This document shows, piece after piece, positions 17,655-27,215 of a stretch of 61,732 nt of DNA; the first letter of the stretch is position 1, and every line of letters starts with the position of its first letter. The translations under genes were made by a program, and so were the position numbers. The stretch is from Stakelama marina. GTDB lineage: Bacteria; Pseudomonadota; Alphaproteobacteria; Sphingomonadales; Sphingomonadaceae. The stretch covers positions 1-61,732 of the forward strand of contig NZ_JAGRQC010000007.1 of the NCBI RefSeq assembly GCF_018122655.1, in the 5' to 3' direction. The notes under the pieces were generated by a model. It searched no databases and had not been told where the DNA came from. It worked only from the letters and a program-made list of their open reading frames with translations.

Positions 17655-18788
17655 ATGTCGCGCAAGCATCTCGCCTGGCTCGCCCCAATTGCCGCGATGT
17701 TCCTCGTCGCCGCCGACGCGCCGAAGCCGGCGGTGCCCGAACCGTTTCGCACCGGCGCCTGCCCCGATGCTCCGGTTGCCGGTGCGCTGCCGCCGCTCAA
17801 GTCGCTGTTCACCGACCATCCCGAAACGCGCGCCGAGCTGCTGCTGATCGACGGTTGCACGGCGGTGAAGGCGTATGAACCCGGCTATTCGGATGCCAAC
17901 CGGCTGATCAGCTGGTCGATGGCGAAGACCGTCACCGCGATGCTGGTCGGCGAGCTGGTAAGCGACGGAAAGCTGCAACTCGATGCGCCCGCACCGGTCG
18001 CCGAGTGGCAAAAGCCCGGCGACCCGCGCGCGAAAATCACGCTGCGCAACCTGCTCAACATGGCGTCGGGGCTGCGCCATACAGAGATCGGCAATCCGAT
18101 CGAGAAGTCCGACACCAATCAGGTGCTGTTCGTCTCGGGAACGCAGGACATGGCGGCGCGGGCGATCGGCCAGCCGCTCGAATATGCGCCGGGCACGCAT
18201 TTCGAATACAGCTCTCTGACGACGATCATCCTGTCGGAGATCATCACGCGAACGCTGACCGACAGCACCGACCCGCGCGTGAGGGCCAAGGCGTATCGCG
18301 ACTTTGCGCAGGAGCGCCTGTTCGGGCCGGCGGGGGTGAAGAGCGCGTTTCTGGAGTTCGACGGGGCCGGGACGCAGATCGGGGGATCGCTGATCTACAT
18401 GACGCTGCCCGACTGGGGACGGATGGGATCGGTGCTGCTGGACGGCAAGGCGCCCGACGGGACGCAGATCGTCGATCCGGCCTGGCTGGCGTTCATGAAG
18501 ACGCCGTCAAAGGCCTATGCCGGCTATGGCGGGCAGACCTGGCTGAACACCCGCACGCCCGAGGGCGTGGAGCCGGGGCTGTTCGATCGCAAGGGTCCGG
18601 CGAGTGCTGCGGGGATGAAGGGGCATCTCGGCCAGTTCGTGTTCGTCGGGCATGGCACGGGGCGCGACGGCAAGGAGCATGACGTGGTGCTCGTGCGGCT
18701 TGGCCATACCGACGAGGGCAAGCTGGGATCGGTGATCGCGACGCTGGGCGATGCGATGGACGCGATCCTGCCGGCGGGCGACCAGTAA
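17655..18788 (+). CDS. Beta-lactamase-fold serine hydrolase (class C type), exported
   Basis: A 377-residue protein with a signal peptide (MSRKHLAWLAPIAAMFLVAA). It carries the catalytic SxxK tetrad S88-M-A-K91 in the LISWSMAKT context and a second motif near FEYSS (Tyr-Ser-Ser at the position of YxN). The third, KTG-like motif (HxG type) fits KGHLGQ. The fold covers class C beta-lactamases, esterases and DD-peptidases (EstB or 6-aminohexanoate-dimer hydrolase-like); the exact substrate cannot be told. It diverges from the small anchored protein gene. ATG 17655 begins the signal peptide. Confidence 0.85.
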   Translation: MSRKHLAWLAPIAAMFLVAADAPKPAVPEPFRTGACPDAPVAGALPPLKSLFTDHPETRAELLLIDGCTAVKAYEPGYSDANRLISWSMAKTVTAMLVGELVSDGKLQLDAPAPVAEWQKPGDPRAKITLRNLLNMASGLRHTEIGNPIEKSDTNQVLFVSGTQDMAARAIGQPLEYAPGTHFEYSSLTTIILSEIITRTLTDSTDPRVRAKAYRDFAQERLFGPAGVKSAFLEFDGAGTQIGGSLIYMTLPDWGRMGSVLLDGKAPDGTQIVDPAWLAFMKTPSKAYAGYGGQTWLNTRTPEGVEPGLFDRKGPASAAGMKGHLGQFVFVGHGTGRDGKEHDVVLVRLGHTDEGKLGSVIATLGDAMDAILPAGDQ

Positions 18789-18800
18789 CGCCGTCGTCAT

Positions 18801-18881
18801 GCCGAAGCCGGTTCGGCGTCCGCTACGAAATTATCTGCAACGTCGCCGGTTGCGCGGTGGACCCTGAAACGAGTTCAGGGT
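18801..18881. repeat. Pair of short intergenic inverted repeats
   Basis: Two hairpins between convergent genes: GCCGAA...TTCGGC (18801-18817) and ACCCTGAA-ACGAG-TTCAGGGT (18861-18881, 8-bp stem followed by GACGG). The second has the same layout as the repeat at 17253 (8-bp arm, 5-base loop ending AG, then GACGG). Both copies sit at convergent gene ends, which suggests bidirectional termination. Confidence 0.6.
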
Positions 18882-18891
18882 GACGGGGTGG

Positions 18892-19695
18892 TTAGTCGGG
18901 AAGCAGCAGATTGCCTTCGGCCACGGTGACGCAGCGACCACCCAGGATGACACGGTCACCCGCCATTTCGCAGGTCAGATACCCGCCGCGCCTGCTTGCC
19001 TGATAGGCGGTGAAGCGGTCGCGGCCGAGCTTTTCGGTCCAATAGGGCGTCAGCACCGCATGCGCTGATCCGGTTACCGGGTCCTCGTCAATGCCCGCGC
19101 CGCAGGCGAAGGCGCGGCTTACCACGTCGGTTTCCGATCCACGCGCGGCGACGATCGTCAGCACGTCGCCCATATCGGCGAGTGCGCGGAAATCGGGGCG
19201 CAGGTCGCGCACGATATCCTCGCTTTCGACGATGACGAGACCATAGTCGTTATCGTTCCACAGCGTTTCGACCGCATGGTCGAGGCCGAGCGCGGTGACG
19301 ATCGCATCCATCGGCTTGGGCGTCGGCGTCCAGACGGGAAGCGCCATCCGGTATCCGTCGCCCGTCCGCGCGACTTCGAGCAGCCCCGACCGGCGCGTGC
19401 GGAAGGTCACGCGCTCGCGCGACGCGTCGCGCGACAGGATGTGATGCCCGCTCGCCAGCGTCGCATGGCCGCACAGCACGACCTCGGTCATGGGCGTGAA
19501 CCAGCGCAGTTCGTAATCGGCCTCTCCGCTTTCGTCGGGGATCAGGAAGGCGGTTTCGCTCAGATTATGCTCGGCGGCGATCTGCTGGAGCACATCGTCG
19601 GCGAGCCATGTGTCGAGCGGCATTACCGCCGCCGGATTGCCGGCGAAGGGGCGGTCGGCGAACGCGTCGACCTGGGCATAGGGAAGTTTCATCAT
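18892..19695 (-). CDS. PhzF family epimerase/isomerase
   Basis: A 267-residue PhzF-like protein with the diaminopimelate-epimerase fold. Typical elements: QVDAFADRPFAGNPAAV at the N-terminus; EHNLSETAFL, whose Glu is the proposed general base; LRWFTP and LCGHATLASGH; and GIDEDPVTGSAHAVL in the second half. Members isomerise or epimerise small acids; the substrate is unknown. The ATG at 19695 forms an ATGA overlap with the CDF transporter stop, so the gene is co-translated as the third gene of pdxH-CDF-phzF. Confidence 0.93.
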   Translation of the reverse strand: MMKLPYAQVDAFADRPFAGNPAAVMPLDTWLADDVLQQIAAEHNLSETAFLIPDESGEADYELRWFTPMTEVVLCGHATLASGHHILSRDASRERVTFRTRRSGLLEVARTGDGYRMALPVWTPTPKPMDAIVTALGLDHAVETLWNDNDYGLVIVESEDIVRDLRPDFRALADMGDVLTIVAARGSETDVVSRAFACGAGIDEDPVTGSAHAVLTPYWTEKLGRDRFTAYQASRRGGYLTCEMAGDRVILGGRCVTVAEGNLLLPD

Positions 19696-20639
19696 ATGCG
19701 TTTGGAGAACCAGTGCGGGGTGACGTCCTCCTCGATCAACGGATTGTCGGTATCGACATGCCCTTCGGGATCGAGATGGATCAGGATTTCGACGCGCGGA
19801 AAGGCGCGGTGGATGTTGGCCTCTACCTCGTCCATCACCGTGTGCGCGGCGGCGACGGTCATGTCGCGGTCGACCTCCATGTGGAACTGGGCGAAGTCGT
19901 GGCTGCCGGCGCGGCGGGTGCGGAAATCGTGGATGCCGCGAAGCTGCGGATGGCGCGCGGCGACGTCGAGGAAGCGGCGGCGCTCCTCTTCGGGCCATTC
20001 CTTGTCCATCAGGTGATCGATCGCCTCGCTCGACGCCTTGAACGCGCCCCAGGCGAGCCACAGCGCGATGGCGATGCCGAACACCGGATCGGCCCAGTGC
20101 AGCCCCAGATACTGGTCGAGCGCAAGCGCCGCGATGACCGAGATGTTGAGCAGCATGTCCGACTGGTAGTGAACGTTGTCGGCCATGATCGCGACCGAGC
20201 CGGTCTGTTTGATGACGCGGCGCTGATAAGCGAGCAACGCGAAGGTGGCGACGATCGCGATGAGCGATATGGCGATGCCGAGCGTGCCGTCGCGCGTTGC
20301 CGACGGGATGTGCAGCCGTTCGATCGCGCGCCAGGCGATCCCGATCGCCGAGGCGGTGATCAGCCCGACCTGGAACAGTGCGGCCAGCGCCTCTGCCTTG
20401 CCATGGCCGAAACGGTGATCGTGGTCAGCGGGTTCGGCGGCGATCTTGACGCCGTAGAGCGTCACCAGCGAGGCAAGGAGGTCGAGCCCGGTATCGGCGA
20501 GCGAGCCGAGCATCGCGACCGAACCGGTGCGCCAGGCGGCGAACGCCTTTATGACGAGCAGCGAGCACGCCATCGCCACGCTGGCAAGCGCGGCGCGCTT
20601 GGCCAGCCAGCCGAATTTGCGTGCTTCTTCCCTCGTCAC
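19692..20639 (-). CDS. Cation diffusion facilitator transporter (FieF-like)
   Basis: A 315-residue CDF exporter with about six membrane helices and a C-terminal cytoplasmic domain. The metal site on TM2 is LADTGLDLL (DxxxD), [13 protein letters not shown] follows, and the TM5 site is [10 protein letters not shown] (HxxxD). The C-terminal part has FHMEVDRDM. These fit Zn/Fe/Mn exporters. A GTG start at 20639 is preferred: it gives a GTGA overlap with the pdxH stop, whereas ATG 20663 would overlap pdxH by 28 bases. The operon link to pyridoxal phosphate metabolism is not obviously functional. Confidence 0.92.
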   Translation of the reverse strand: MTREEARKFGWLAKRAALASVAMACSLLVIKAFAAWRTGSVAMLGSLADTGLDLLASLVTLYGVKIAAEPADHDHRFGHGKAEALAALFQVGLITASAIGIAWRAIERLHIPSATRDGTLGIAISLIAIVATFALLAYQRRVIKQTGSVAIMADNVHYQSDMLLNISVIAALALDQYLGLHWADPVFGIAIALWLAWGAFKASSEAIDHLMDKEWPEEERRRFLDVAARHPQLRGIHDFRTRRAGSHDFAQFHMEVDRDMTVAAAHTVMDEVEANIHRAFPRVEILIHLDPEGHVDTDNPLIEEDVTPHWFSKRI

Positions 20640-21217
20640 GGATAGAGCATTCCTTCGCGCCAATGATCGCCATCGCGGTCGAAGACCCGCCTTTCATGTA
20701 AGCGGTGCGCGCGATCCTGCCAGAATTCGATATGGTCGGGCGTGACGCGGTAGCCGCCCCAATGCGGCGGGCGCGGTACATCCTGACCGTCGAAGCGGGC
20801 CTGCATCTCGGCGAACCGCGCCTCGAAGGTTTCGCGGGCATCGAGCGGGCGCGACTGTTCCGACGCCCACGCGCCGAGCTGCGAATCGCGCCCGCGCGTG
20901 GCGAAATAAGCGTCCGATTCGGCGTCCGAGACGGGTGTCACTGACCCTTCGATGCGGATCTGGCGGCGCAGCGACTTCCAGTGGAAAAGGAGCGAGGCCT
21001 GCGCATTTTCGGCGAGGTCGTGCGCCTTGGCGCTTTCGCGGTTGGTGTAGAAGACGAAGCCGTCGTCCGGCCCGTGCCCCTTCAACAGCACCATGCGGAC
21101 CGAGGGGCGCCCCTTCGCATCGGCGGTGGCGAGCGCCATCGCGTTGGGATCGTTGGGCTCGCTCGCCTGCGCGTCGGTGAACCAGCTATCGAACAGCGTG
21201 AAGGGATCGTCTGCCAT
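20636..21217 (-). CDS. pdxH: Pyridoxamine/pyridoxine 5'-phosphate oxidase
   Basis: A 193-residue FMN enzyme that makes pyridoxal 5'-phosphate. FMN and substrate elements: [36 protein letters not shown], and [19 protein letters not shown] near the end, with the C-terminal HRLHERRVF and REGMLYP. The length matches the family (about 195-218). It is the first gene of the coupled pdxH-CDF-phzF operon and is divergent from ku. Confidence 0.96.
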   Translation of the reverse strand: MADDPFTLFDSWFTDAQASEPNDPNAMALATADAKGRPSVRMVLLKGHGPDDGFVFYTNRESAKAHDLAENAQASLLFHWKSLRRQIRIEGSVTPVSDAESDAYFATRGRDSQLGAWASEQSRPLDARETFEARFAEMQARFDGQDVPRPPHWGGYRVTPDHIEFWQDRAHRLHERRVFDRDGDHWREGMLYP

Positions 21218-21325
21218 GATGCGCGCCGCTTTACGCGCCGTCGCCGCGCAAGTCGAGCATCGGCGCCACGGAACGAGTCGCCGCGCCGCGGATTGAATCG
21301 ACCGCGAAACAGTGAGGAGCAGGAC

Positions 21326-22192
21326 GTGGCGGCACGCGCATATTGGCAGGGGCAGATCCGCCTCGCGCTAGTTTCCATTCCGGTCGAAATCTATTCGGCG
21401 ACCAAATCGGGCGCGAGCGTGTCGTTCCGCCAGATCCACGAGCCGAGCGGCAAGCCGATCCATTACGAAAAGGTGGTGACCGGTGTTGGGCCGGTCGACA
21501 CCGACGAGATCATGAAAGGCTATGAGGTCGAAAAGGGCAATTACGTGCTGCTCGACCAGGAGGAGATCGATGCGGTGAAGCTCGAATCGAAAAAGACGCT
21601 CGAGCTCACCCAGTTCGTCGATGCGCACGAGATCGACGTGCTCTATTTCGAAAAACCCTATTTCGTGGTGCCCGCCGACGACCTTGCCGAGGAGGCGTTC
21701 ATCGTGCTGCGCGAGGCGCTGAGAAGGACGAAAAAGGTCGGGCTGGGCCAGCTTGCGCTGCGCGGGCGCGAATATGTCGTCAGCCTGAAACCATGCGGGC
21801 GCGGCATGGTGCTCGAGACGCTGCGCTATGCCGAGGAGGTGCGGAAGGCGCAGAGCTATTTCCGCGACATTCCCGACGACAAGCCCGATGCCGACCTGCT
21901 CGAGCTTGCCGAGGACCTGATCGAGAAAAAGGCGGCGCCGTTCGAGCCGCAGGAATTCCACGATCGCTATGTCGATGCGCTGCGGGAACTGATCGAGAAG
22001 AAGCGCAAGGCAAAGGGCGGCAAGGTCGTCGAGGCAAGCGACGAGGATGGCGGCGGACGCGGCGCGTCGAACGTGGTCGATCTGATGTCGGCGCTGAAGA
22101 AGTCGCTCGAAAAGCCCGAGGGCGGGGCGAAGAAGAAAACGACGCGGAAATCGTCGTCGGCGAAGACATCGAAGGCGAAGAAAAGTGCGTGA
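21326..22192 (+). CDS. ku: Ku protein, non-homologous end joining
   Basis: A 288-residue bacterial Ku that binds DNA double-strand ends as a homodimer and recruits LigD. It opens [22 protein letters not shown], the standard bacterial Ku start; the core (about residues 10-250) includes [19 protein letters not shown] and [15 protein letters not shown] Lys/Ala/Ser-rich tail (about 258-288) resembles the basic C-terminal extension of other Ku proteins. GTG 21326 is chosen for its GAGGAG ribosome site and because it starts exactly at the family start. ligD follows 31 bases downstream in the same operon. Confidence 0.96.
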   Translation: MAARAYWQGQIRLALVSIPVEIYSATKSGASVSFRQIHEPSGKPIHYEKVVTGVGPVDTDEIMKGYEVEKGNYVLLDQEEIDAVKLESKKTLELTQFVDAHEIDVLYFEKPYFVVPADDLAEEAFIVLREALRRTKKVGLGQLALRGREYVVSLKPCGRGMVLETLRYAEEVRKAQSYFRDIPDDKPDADLLELAEDLIEKKAAPFEPQEFHDRYVDALRELIEKKRKAKGGKVVEASDEDGGGRGASNVVDLMSALKKSLEKPEGGAKKKTTRKSSSAKTSKAKKSA

Positions 22193-22223
22193 TCGCGCTT
22201 CGCTGTCGGCAGGGAGGCGCTAG

Positions 22224-24641
22224 GTGGCCAAGTCCGATCCGCTCGCCAGCTACAATGCCAAGCGCGACTTCGCGAAGACCGCCGAGCCGGCGGGGACGCT
22301 CGCCAAGGGGCACGGCAACCGCTTCATCGTGCAGAAGCACGACGCGACGCGGCTGCACTGGGACTTTCGCCTCGAAATGGACGGGGTGCTCAAGAGCTGG
22401 GCGGTGACGCGCGGGCCGAGCCTCAACCCCGACGACAAGCGGCTGGCGGTTCGGACCGAGGACCATCCGCTCGATTACGGGAGCTTCGAAGGGACGATCC
22501 CCGAGGACCAATATGGCGGCGGCACGGTGATGCTGTGGGATGACGGCACCTGGGCGCCGATCAAGGGCAAGTCGAAACAGGACCTAGCGAAGGGCCACCT
22601 CCATTTCGTGCTCGATGGCGAGCGGATGAAGGGCGAGTGGCTGCTGATCCGGCTGAAGGGCAAGAAGGGCGAAAAGCGCGAGAACTGGCTGTTGCGCAAG
22701 ATCGACGATGCCGAGGCGGGCGGATCGGACACGCTGGTCGAAACCGCGCTGACGAGCGTGAAGACCGGGCGGACGATGCAGGAGATCGCCGAGGGGAAGA
22801 AGGCCAAGACCAGCGCGAAGGCGAAATCGCGCACGGTGAAGGCGCCCGCGTTCGAGGAGGTGCAGCTTGCGACGCTGGTCGACGAGGTGCCGGCGGGCAA
22901 CCAGTGGCTGCACGAGGTGAAATATGACGGCTACCGTGCGCTTTTGAGCATCGGCAAGGGTGGCACGCGGGTGTTTACGCGGTCGGGGCTCGACTGGTCG
23001 GAGAAATTTCCCGGCATCGTCGAGGCGGCGGGGTCGCTGTCCGGCGCGGCGCTGATCGACGGAGAGATCGTCGCGTTCAAGGACGGGCGGCCCGATTTCT
23101 CGACGCTGCAGACCGCGATTTCGGAGGGCGGCGACATGACGCTGTTCGCCTTCGACCTGCTGAGCGAGGATGGCGAGGATCTGCGCACGCTGCCGCAGGT
23201 GCAGCGCAAGGAACGGCTCGAGGCGCTGCTCGCCGGGTGCGACAGCCGCATCCACTATGCCGACCATGTGCTCGGCGCGGGCGAGAAGCTGTTCGATGCG
23301 ATGTGCCGCGAGGGCTATGAAGGGATCGTGTCGAAGCGCGTCGATGCGCCCTATCGCGGCAAGCGGACGAAGAACTGGCTCAAGGTCAAATGCACGAAAC
23401 GGCAGGAGTTCGTGATCGTCGGCTGGTCGGAAAGCTCGGCCAAGGGGCGGCCGTTCGCGTCGCTGCTGCTCGCGGTCAATGACGGCGACGAACTGCGCTA
23501 TGCGGGCCGCGTCGGCACCGGCTTCGATGGCGATACGCTGGAAGCGTTGAGCGCAAAGCTCGACCGCATCGCGCGCAAGACGCCGCCGGTCGAGGTTCCC
23601 AAGGCGGCGGCGAAGGGTGCGCATTGGGTGACGCCGAAGCTCGTCGCCGAGATCGCCTTTGCCGAATTCACCGCCGACGATGTCGTGCGGCATGCGAGCT
23701 TTCTGGGGCTGCGCGAGGACAAGGAGGCGGATGAGGTGGTGACCGAAAAACCGCAAAAAGCCCGATCCGGTGCCGCCGATGTCGGCGTGGCGATCAGCCA
23801 TCCCGACCGCGTCATCTTTCCCGATGCCGGGATCACCAAGGGTGAGCTCGCCGACTATTACGCCTCGGTCGCCGGCATCCTGCTGCCCTGGGCCGCCAAT
23901 CGCCCGGTGAGCCTGGTGCGCTGTCCGCAGGGACGCGCGAAACAGTGTTTCTTCCAGAAGCACGACGCAGGCAGCTTCGGCGAGGCGGTGCACCATGTCG
24001 ATATCACCGAGAAGGATGGGACGACCGAGCCCTATCTTTATATCGAGGATGCCAAGGGGCTGCTGACCTGCGTGCAGATGGGCACGATCGAGTTTCATGG
24101 CTGGGGCAGCCTCGTCTCCGATGTCGAAAAGCCCGACCGGATGGTGTTCGACCTCGACCCCGACGAGGGCCTTGATTTCGGTGACGTGAAGAAGGCCGCC
24201 GAGGACCTGAAAGCGCATCTCGCCGAAATCGGTCTGGCAAGCTTTGCCATGCTGTCGGGTGGCAAGGGCGTCCATGTCGTCGTGCCGTTGACGCCAGAGG
24301 CGGAATGGCCCGAGGTCAAATCGTTCGCCGAACGGTTCAGCCGCGCGCTGGCGCAGGCCGAGCCCGACCGCTTCACCGCGACGATGTCGAAGGCGAAGCG
24401 CAAGGGCCGCATCTTCATCGACTGGCTGCGCAACCAGCGCGGTTCGACGGCGGTACTGCCCTATGTCGCGCGCGCTCGCGAAGCCGCGCCGGTGGCGGCA
24501 CCGGTGAGCTGGACCGAGCTGAAGGATATCGACACGGCCAAGCGCTTTACCGTCAAGGATGCCGATACGCTGATCGAACGGTCGAACAGCCGCAACCTCG
24601 CCGGGTGGGGTGTTGCCGACCAGAGTCTTCCCGACGTCTGA
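22224..24641 (+). CDS. ligD: ATP-dependent DNA ligase D (PE-LIG-POL)
   Basis: An 805-residue three-domain NHEJ enzyme. Residues about 25-160 form the 3'-phosphoesterase domain (HDATRLHWDFRLEMDG, DYGSFEGTIPEDQYGGG). About 205-500 is the ligase, with the adenylated Lys233 in VKYDGYRALL, later GEIVAF and EGIVSKR, and KTKNWLKVKC-like KRTKNWLKVK. About 520-800 is the primase-polymerase (FLxKHDAGSF, LDPDEGLDF with metal-binding Asp, SGGKGVHVVVPL). The PE-LIG-POL order is usual in proteobacteria; mycobacterial LigD has POL first. The GTG start at 22224 sits after an AGGGAGG ribosome site. Confidence 0.96.
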   Translation: MAKSDPLASYNAKRDFAKTAEPAGTLAKGHGNRFIVQKHDATRLHWDFRLEMDGVLKSWAVTRGPSLNPDDKRLAVRTEDHPLDYGSFEGTIPEDQYGGGTVMLWDDGTWAPIKGKSKQDLAKGHLHFVLDGERMKGEWLLIRLKGKKGEKRENWLLRKIDDAEAGGSDTLVETALTSVKTGRTMQEIAEGKKAKTSAKAKSRTVKAPAFEEVQLATLVDEVPAGNQWLHEVKYDGYRALLSIGKGGTRVFTRSGLDWSEKFPGIVEAAGSLSGAALIDGEIVAFKDGRPDFSTLQTAISEGGDMTLFAFDLLSEDGEDLRTLPQVQRKERLEALLAGCDSRIHYADHVLGAGEKLFDAMCREGYEGIVSKRVDAPYRGKRTKNWLKVKCTKRQEFVIVGWSESSAKGRPFASLLLAVNDGDELRYAGRVGTGFDGDTLEALSAKLDRIARKTPPVEVPKAAAKGAHWVTPKLVAEIAFAEFTADDVVRHASFLGLREDKEADEVVTEKPQKARSGAADVGVAISHPDRVIFPDAGITKGELADYYASVAGILLPWAANRPVSLVRCPQGRAKQCFFQKHDAGSFGEAVHHVDITEKDGTTEPYLYIEDAKGLLTCVQMGTIEFHGWGSLVSDVEKPDRMVFDLDPDEGLDFGDVKKAAEDLKAHLAEIGLASFAMLSGGKGVHVVVPLTPEAEWPEVKSFAERFSRALAQAEPDRFTATMSKAKRKGRIFIDWLRNQRGSTAVLPYVARAREAAPVAAPVSWTELKDIDTAKRFTVKDADTLIERSNSRNLAGWGVADQSLPDV

Positions 24642-24723
24642 TGATCGCCAGTTGCAAGCCGGTGGCGATTGTGGTCACGTCGCGCCCGCAATGGTCGGAT
24701 GGGCGAAATGAAGGTCGGGCATA

Positions 24724-27213
24724 GTGGCTAGCCGGGCAGCGGATGCGCCGCCGGACGCAGGCGAAATCGCCGAGCGGTGGATCGCCGATTATTGCAGCGG
24801 CCCGGTCAAGAGCGACATGCTGTGCGCCGCGCGCGGTGTCGAGCGCGAGGCGTGGCTGACCGCCTTTGAAGAGATTGCGACGACCTCTGCCGGTTCGCTC
24901 GCCACCGCTCGCGAACGCGCCCAGCGCCAGGCCGACGATATCGGCACCGGCTACCGCATCGCCGGAGAGAATGACGAGCGCCCCTGGCCATTGTCGCCGG
25001 TGCCGCTGATGATCGGCGAGCGCGAATGGCAGGGAATTGCCGACGGCATCGTCCAGCGCGCCGACCTGATGGAGGCGATCCTTCAGGACATCTATGGCGA
25101 GGGCAAGCTGGTCAGCGGCGGGCGCATCCCGGCGGCGCTGGTGACGGGCAGCCCCTTCTTCCTGCGGCCGATGCAGCATCTGACGCCGCCGGGGGGATAT
25201 CAGCTCCAGTTCTTCGCCGCCGATCTGTGCCGCGACCCTACCGGCGAATGGCGCGTGCTTGCCGACCATCTGCGCGCAGGCACCGGATCGGGCTATGCGC
25301 TTGAAAACCGGCTGGCGATCGCGCGGATGCTGGGCGGGTTGCAGTCGCGGCTCAATATCTCTCGCCATGCGCCGTTCTTCGCCGCGCTGCGCGACGGGAT
25401 CGCCGCGCTGTGCAACCGATCGGACCCGCGGATCGGGCTGCTGACCGCGGGGCGGTACAACCAGAGCTATGCCGAGCAGGCGCATCTCGCGCGCTATCTG
25501 GGCTTTCTGCTTGTCGAGGGCGCCGATCTGAGCGTGCTCGACGACACCGTTTATGTTCGCACGATCGCGGGCATGAAGCGGATCGATGCGCTGCTGCGCA
25601 GGCTGGACCCGCGGATGCTCGACCCGCTGACCTTCGATTCGAAATCGACGATCGGCGTGCCGGGGCTGATCGATGCGATGGCGATGGGCAATGTCGTCCT
25701 GTCCAACGCCCCTAGGTCCGGCGCGCTCGAGGCCCCGGCATTTTCCGCCTATCTGCCCGCGCTTGCGCTGAGGATGACCGGGCAGGATCTGAAACTGCCC
25801 AATATCGCGACCTGGTGGTGCGGTGACGAGGACGTGCGCGACCATGTCGAGCGCGAGCTCGACCGGATGCTGATCGGCCCGGCCTTCGGCGTGGCCCCGC
25901 TGGGCCTGCCGGACGGCAAGGCGGTGCTGGGGTCGAGCCTGTCCGACGACCAGCGCGAACTGCTCCTCGCCGACCTTGCGCGGCGGCCGCAGGATTATGT
26001 CGGGCAGGAGATCGTCCATCTTTCGACGATGCCGGTCGCCAATGGCGACGGGCTGGTCGCGCGCCCCTTCACGCTGCGCGTGTTCGCGGCGCGCGGACCC
26101 GAAGGCGAGTGGTCGGTGCTCCCCGGCGGTTTTGCCCGGATCGGCGACAATCCCGATCCGCGCGCCGTGCTGATGGGGGAGGGAAGCTGGTCGGCCGATG
26201 TCTGCGTACATTGTGCCGAGCCGGTCGATCCGATGTCGCTGCTGCCCGCGCCCGGATCGGTGCGGCTGCGCCGCAACCCGGGCACGCTGCCAAGCCGCGT
26301 CGCCGACAACATGTTCTGGCTGGGACGATATCTGGAGCGCGGAGAGGCGCTGCTGACCGTGATCCGGGTGCTGCTCGGCAACTCGATCAGCGCCGATACG
26401 GGCGCCGCGCTCGCCCCCGCGACGCTGCAGCATCTGGTCGATCTGATTACCGGCGCGGGCGCCGCCATGCCGCCACCATCGCTCGACCGCAACGCATTGG
26501 TCGAGTTTGCGCGCGCCGCGTTGGAGGGGGAAGGCGATGCGCAGAGCGTGCGCGCGATCAACCGGCTCGCCCGGACGATCGGCGACGGTTCGCGCGAGCG
26601 GCTGGCGGCGGATATGGTGCGGCTGCTCGAAGCGCCGTTCCCGCAAAAGGGCGGGCTGCTCGACCGCGCCGGGTCGCTCCAGCGGCGCTATGCCGCGCTC
26701 GCCGGGCTGTCGGCCGAACATATGGCGCGAACCGATGCCTGGGCGTTTCACGACCTTGGTCGCCGCGTCGAGCGTGCGCAGGAAATCGCGCACATGGCGC
26801 GCATATTTCTGGCCGCCGAGCCGACGCATGACGACCTGCTGACCTTGCTCGACCTGGCCGACAGCCAGATCAGCTATCGCCAGCGCTATATGAGCGGGGT
26901 GGCGCGCGCGCCGGCGATCGACCTGATCGTTTGCGATCCCGGCAATCCGCGCGGGCTGGCGTTCCAGATTGCCGCGATCAACGCGCATCTGGCGGCGTTG
27001 CCGGTGCTGTCCGACGACGGCATCGCCGAACCGCAACAAGCCAAGGGGCAAGCGATCGCGGCAAAGCTGTCGGTCGCGCGGGCCGAACGGGTCGATGCCG
27101 CGCTGCTGGGAGAGCTGGAGCAGGAACTGGGGAGGCTGTCGGATGCCATATCGCGGCGCTATTTCCTGCAAGGCGCCGAACCGCTGCGCGCCGAAGGGCT
27201 GACGCTCGCCTGA
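24724..27213 (+). CDS. Circularly permuted ATP-grasp / alpha-E domain fusion protein
   Basis: An 829-residue fusion. Residues about 60-480 are a circularly permuted type 2 ATP-grasp domain (DUF404/DUF407: LMEAILQDIYGEGKLVSGG, LADHLRAGTGSGYALENR, KSTIGVPGLIDAMAMGNVVL). About 520-815 is the alpha-E (DUF403) domain (VADNMFWLGRYLERGE, MARTDAWAFHDLGRRVERAQE). Such proteins lie next to transglutaminase-like genes and are thought to make or process a peptide, but the product is unknown. The GTG start has a modest ribosome site. The stop and the transglutaminase ATG are 2 bases apart, so they form one unit. Confidence 0.9.
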   Translation: MASRAADAPPDAGEIAERWIADYCSGPVKSDMLCAARGVEREAWLTAFEEIATTSAGSLATARERAQRQADDIGTGYRIAGENDERPWPLSPVPLMIGEREWQGIADGIVQRADLMEAILQDIYGEGKLVSGGRIPAALVTGSPFFLRPMQHLTPPGGYQLQFFAADLCRDPTGEWRVLADHLRAGTGSGYALENRLAIARMLGGLQSRLNISRHAPFFAALRDGIAALCNRSDPRIGLLTAGRYNQSYAEQAHLARYLGFLLVEGADLSVLDDTVYVRTIAGMKRIDALLRRLDPRMLDPLTFDSKSTIGVPGLIDAMAMGNVVLSNAPRSGALEAPAFSAYLPALALRMTGQDLKLPNIATWWCGDEDVRDHVERELDRMLIGPAFGVAPLGLPDGKAVLGSSLSDDQRELLLADLARRPQDYVGQEIVHLSTMPVANGDGLVARPFTLRVFAARGPEGEWSVLPGGFARIGDNPDPRAVLMGEGSWSADVCVHCAEPVDPMSLLPAPGSVRLRRNPGTLPSRVADNMFWLGRYLERGEALLTVIRVLLGNSISADTGAALAPATLQHLVDLITGAGAAMPPPSLDRNALVEFARAALEGEGDAQSVRAINRLARTIGDGSRERLAADMVRLLEAPFPQKGGLLDRAGSLQRRYAALAGLSAEHMARTDAWAFHDLGRRVERAQEIAHMARIFLAAEPTHDDLLTLLDLADSQISYRQRYMSGVARAPAIDLIVCDPGNPRGLAFQIAAINAHLAALPVLSDDGIAEPQQAKGQAIAAKLSVARAERVDAALLGELEQELGRLSDAISRRYFLQGAEPLRAEGLTLA

Positions 27214-27215
27214 CC

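Noticed and set aside
20640..20663. ATG 20663 as start of the CDF transporter
   Set aside because: It overlaps pdxH by 28 bases; GTG 20639 gives a GTGA overlap, matching the coupled style of this operon.
24553..27171. An 872-residue open frame on the minus strand opposite the ATP-grasp gene
   Set aside because: Antisense shadow with no domains and Arg/His/Gln-rich composition.
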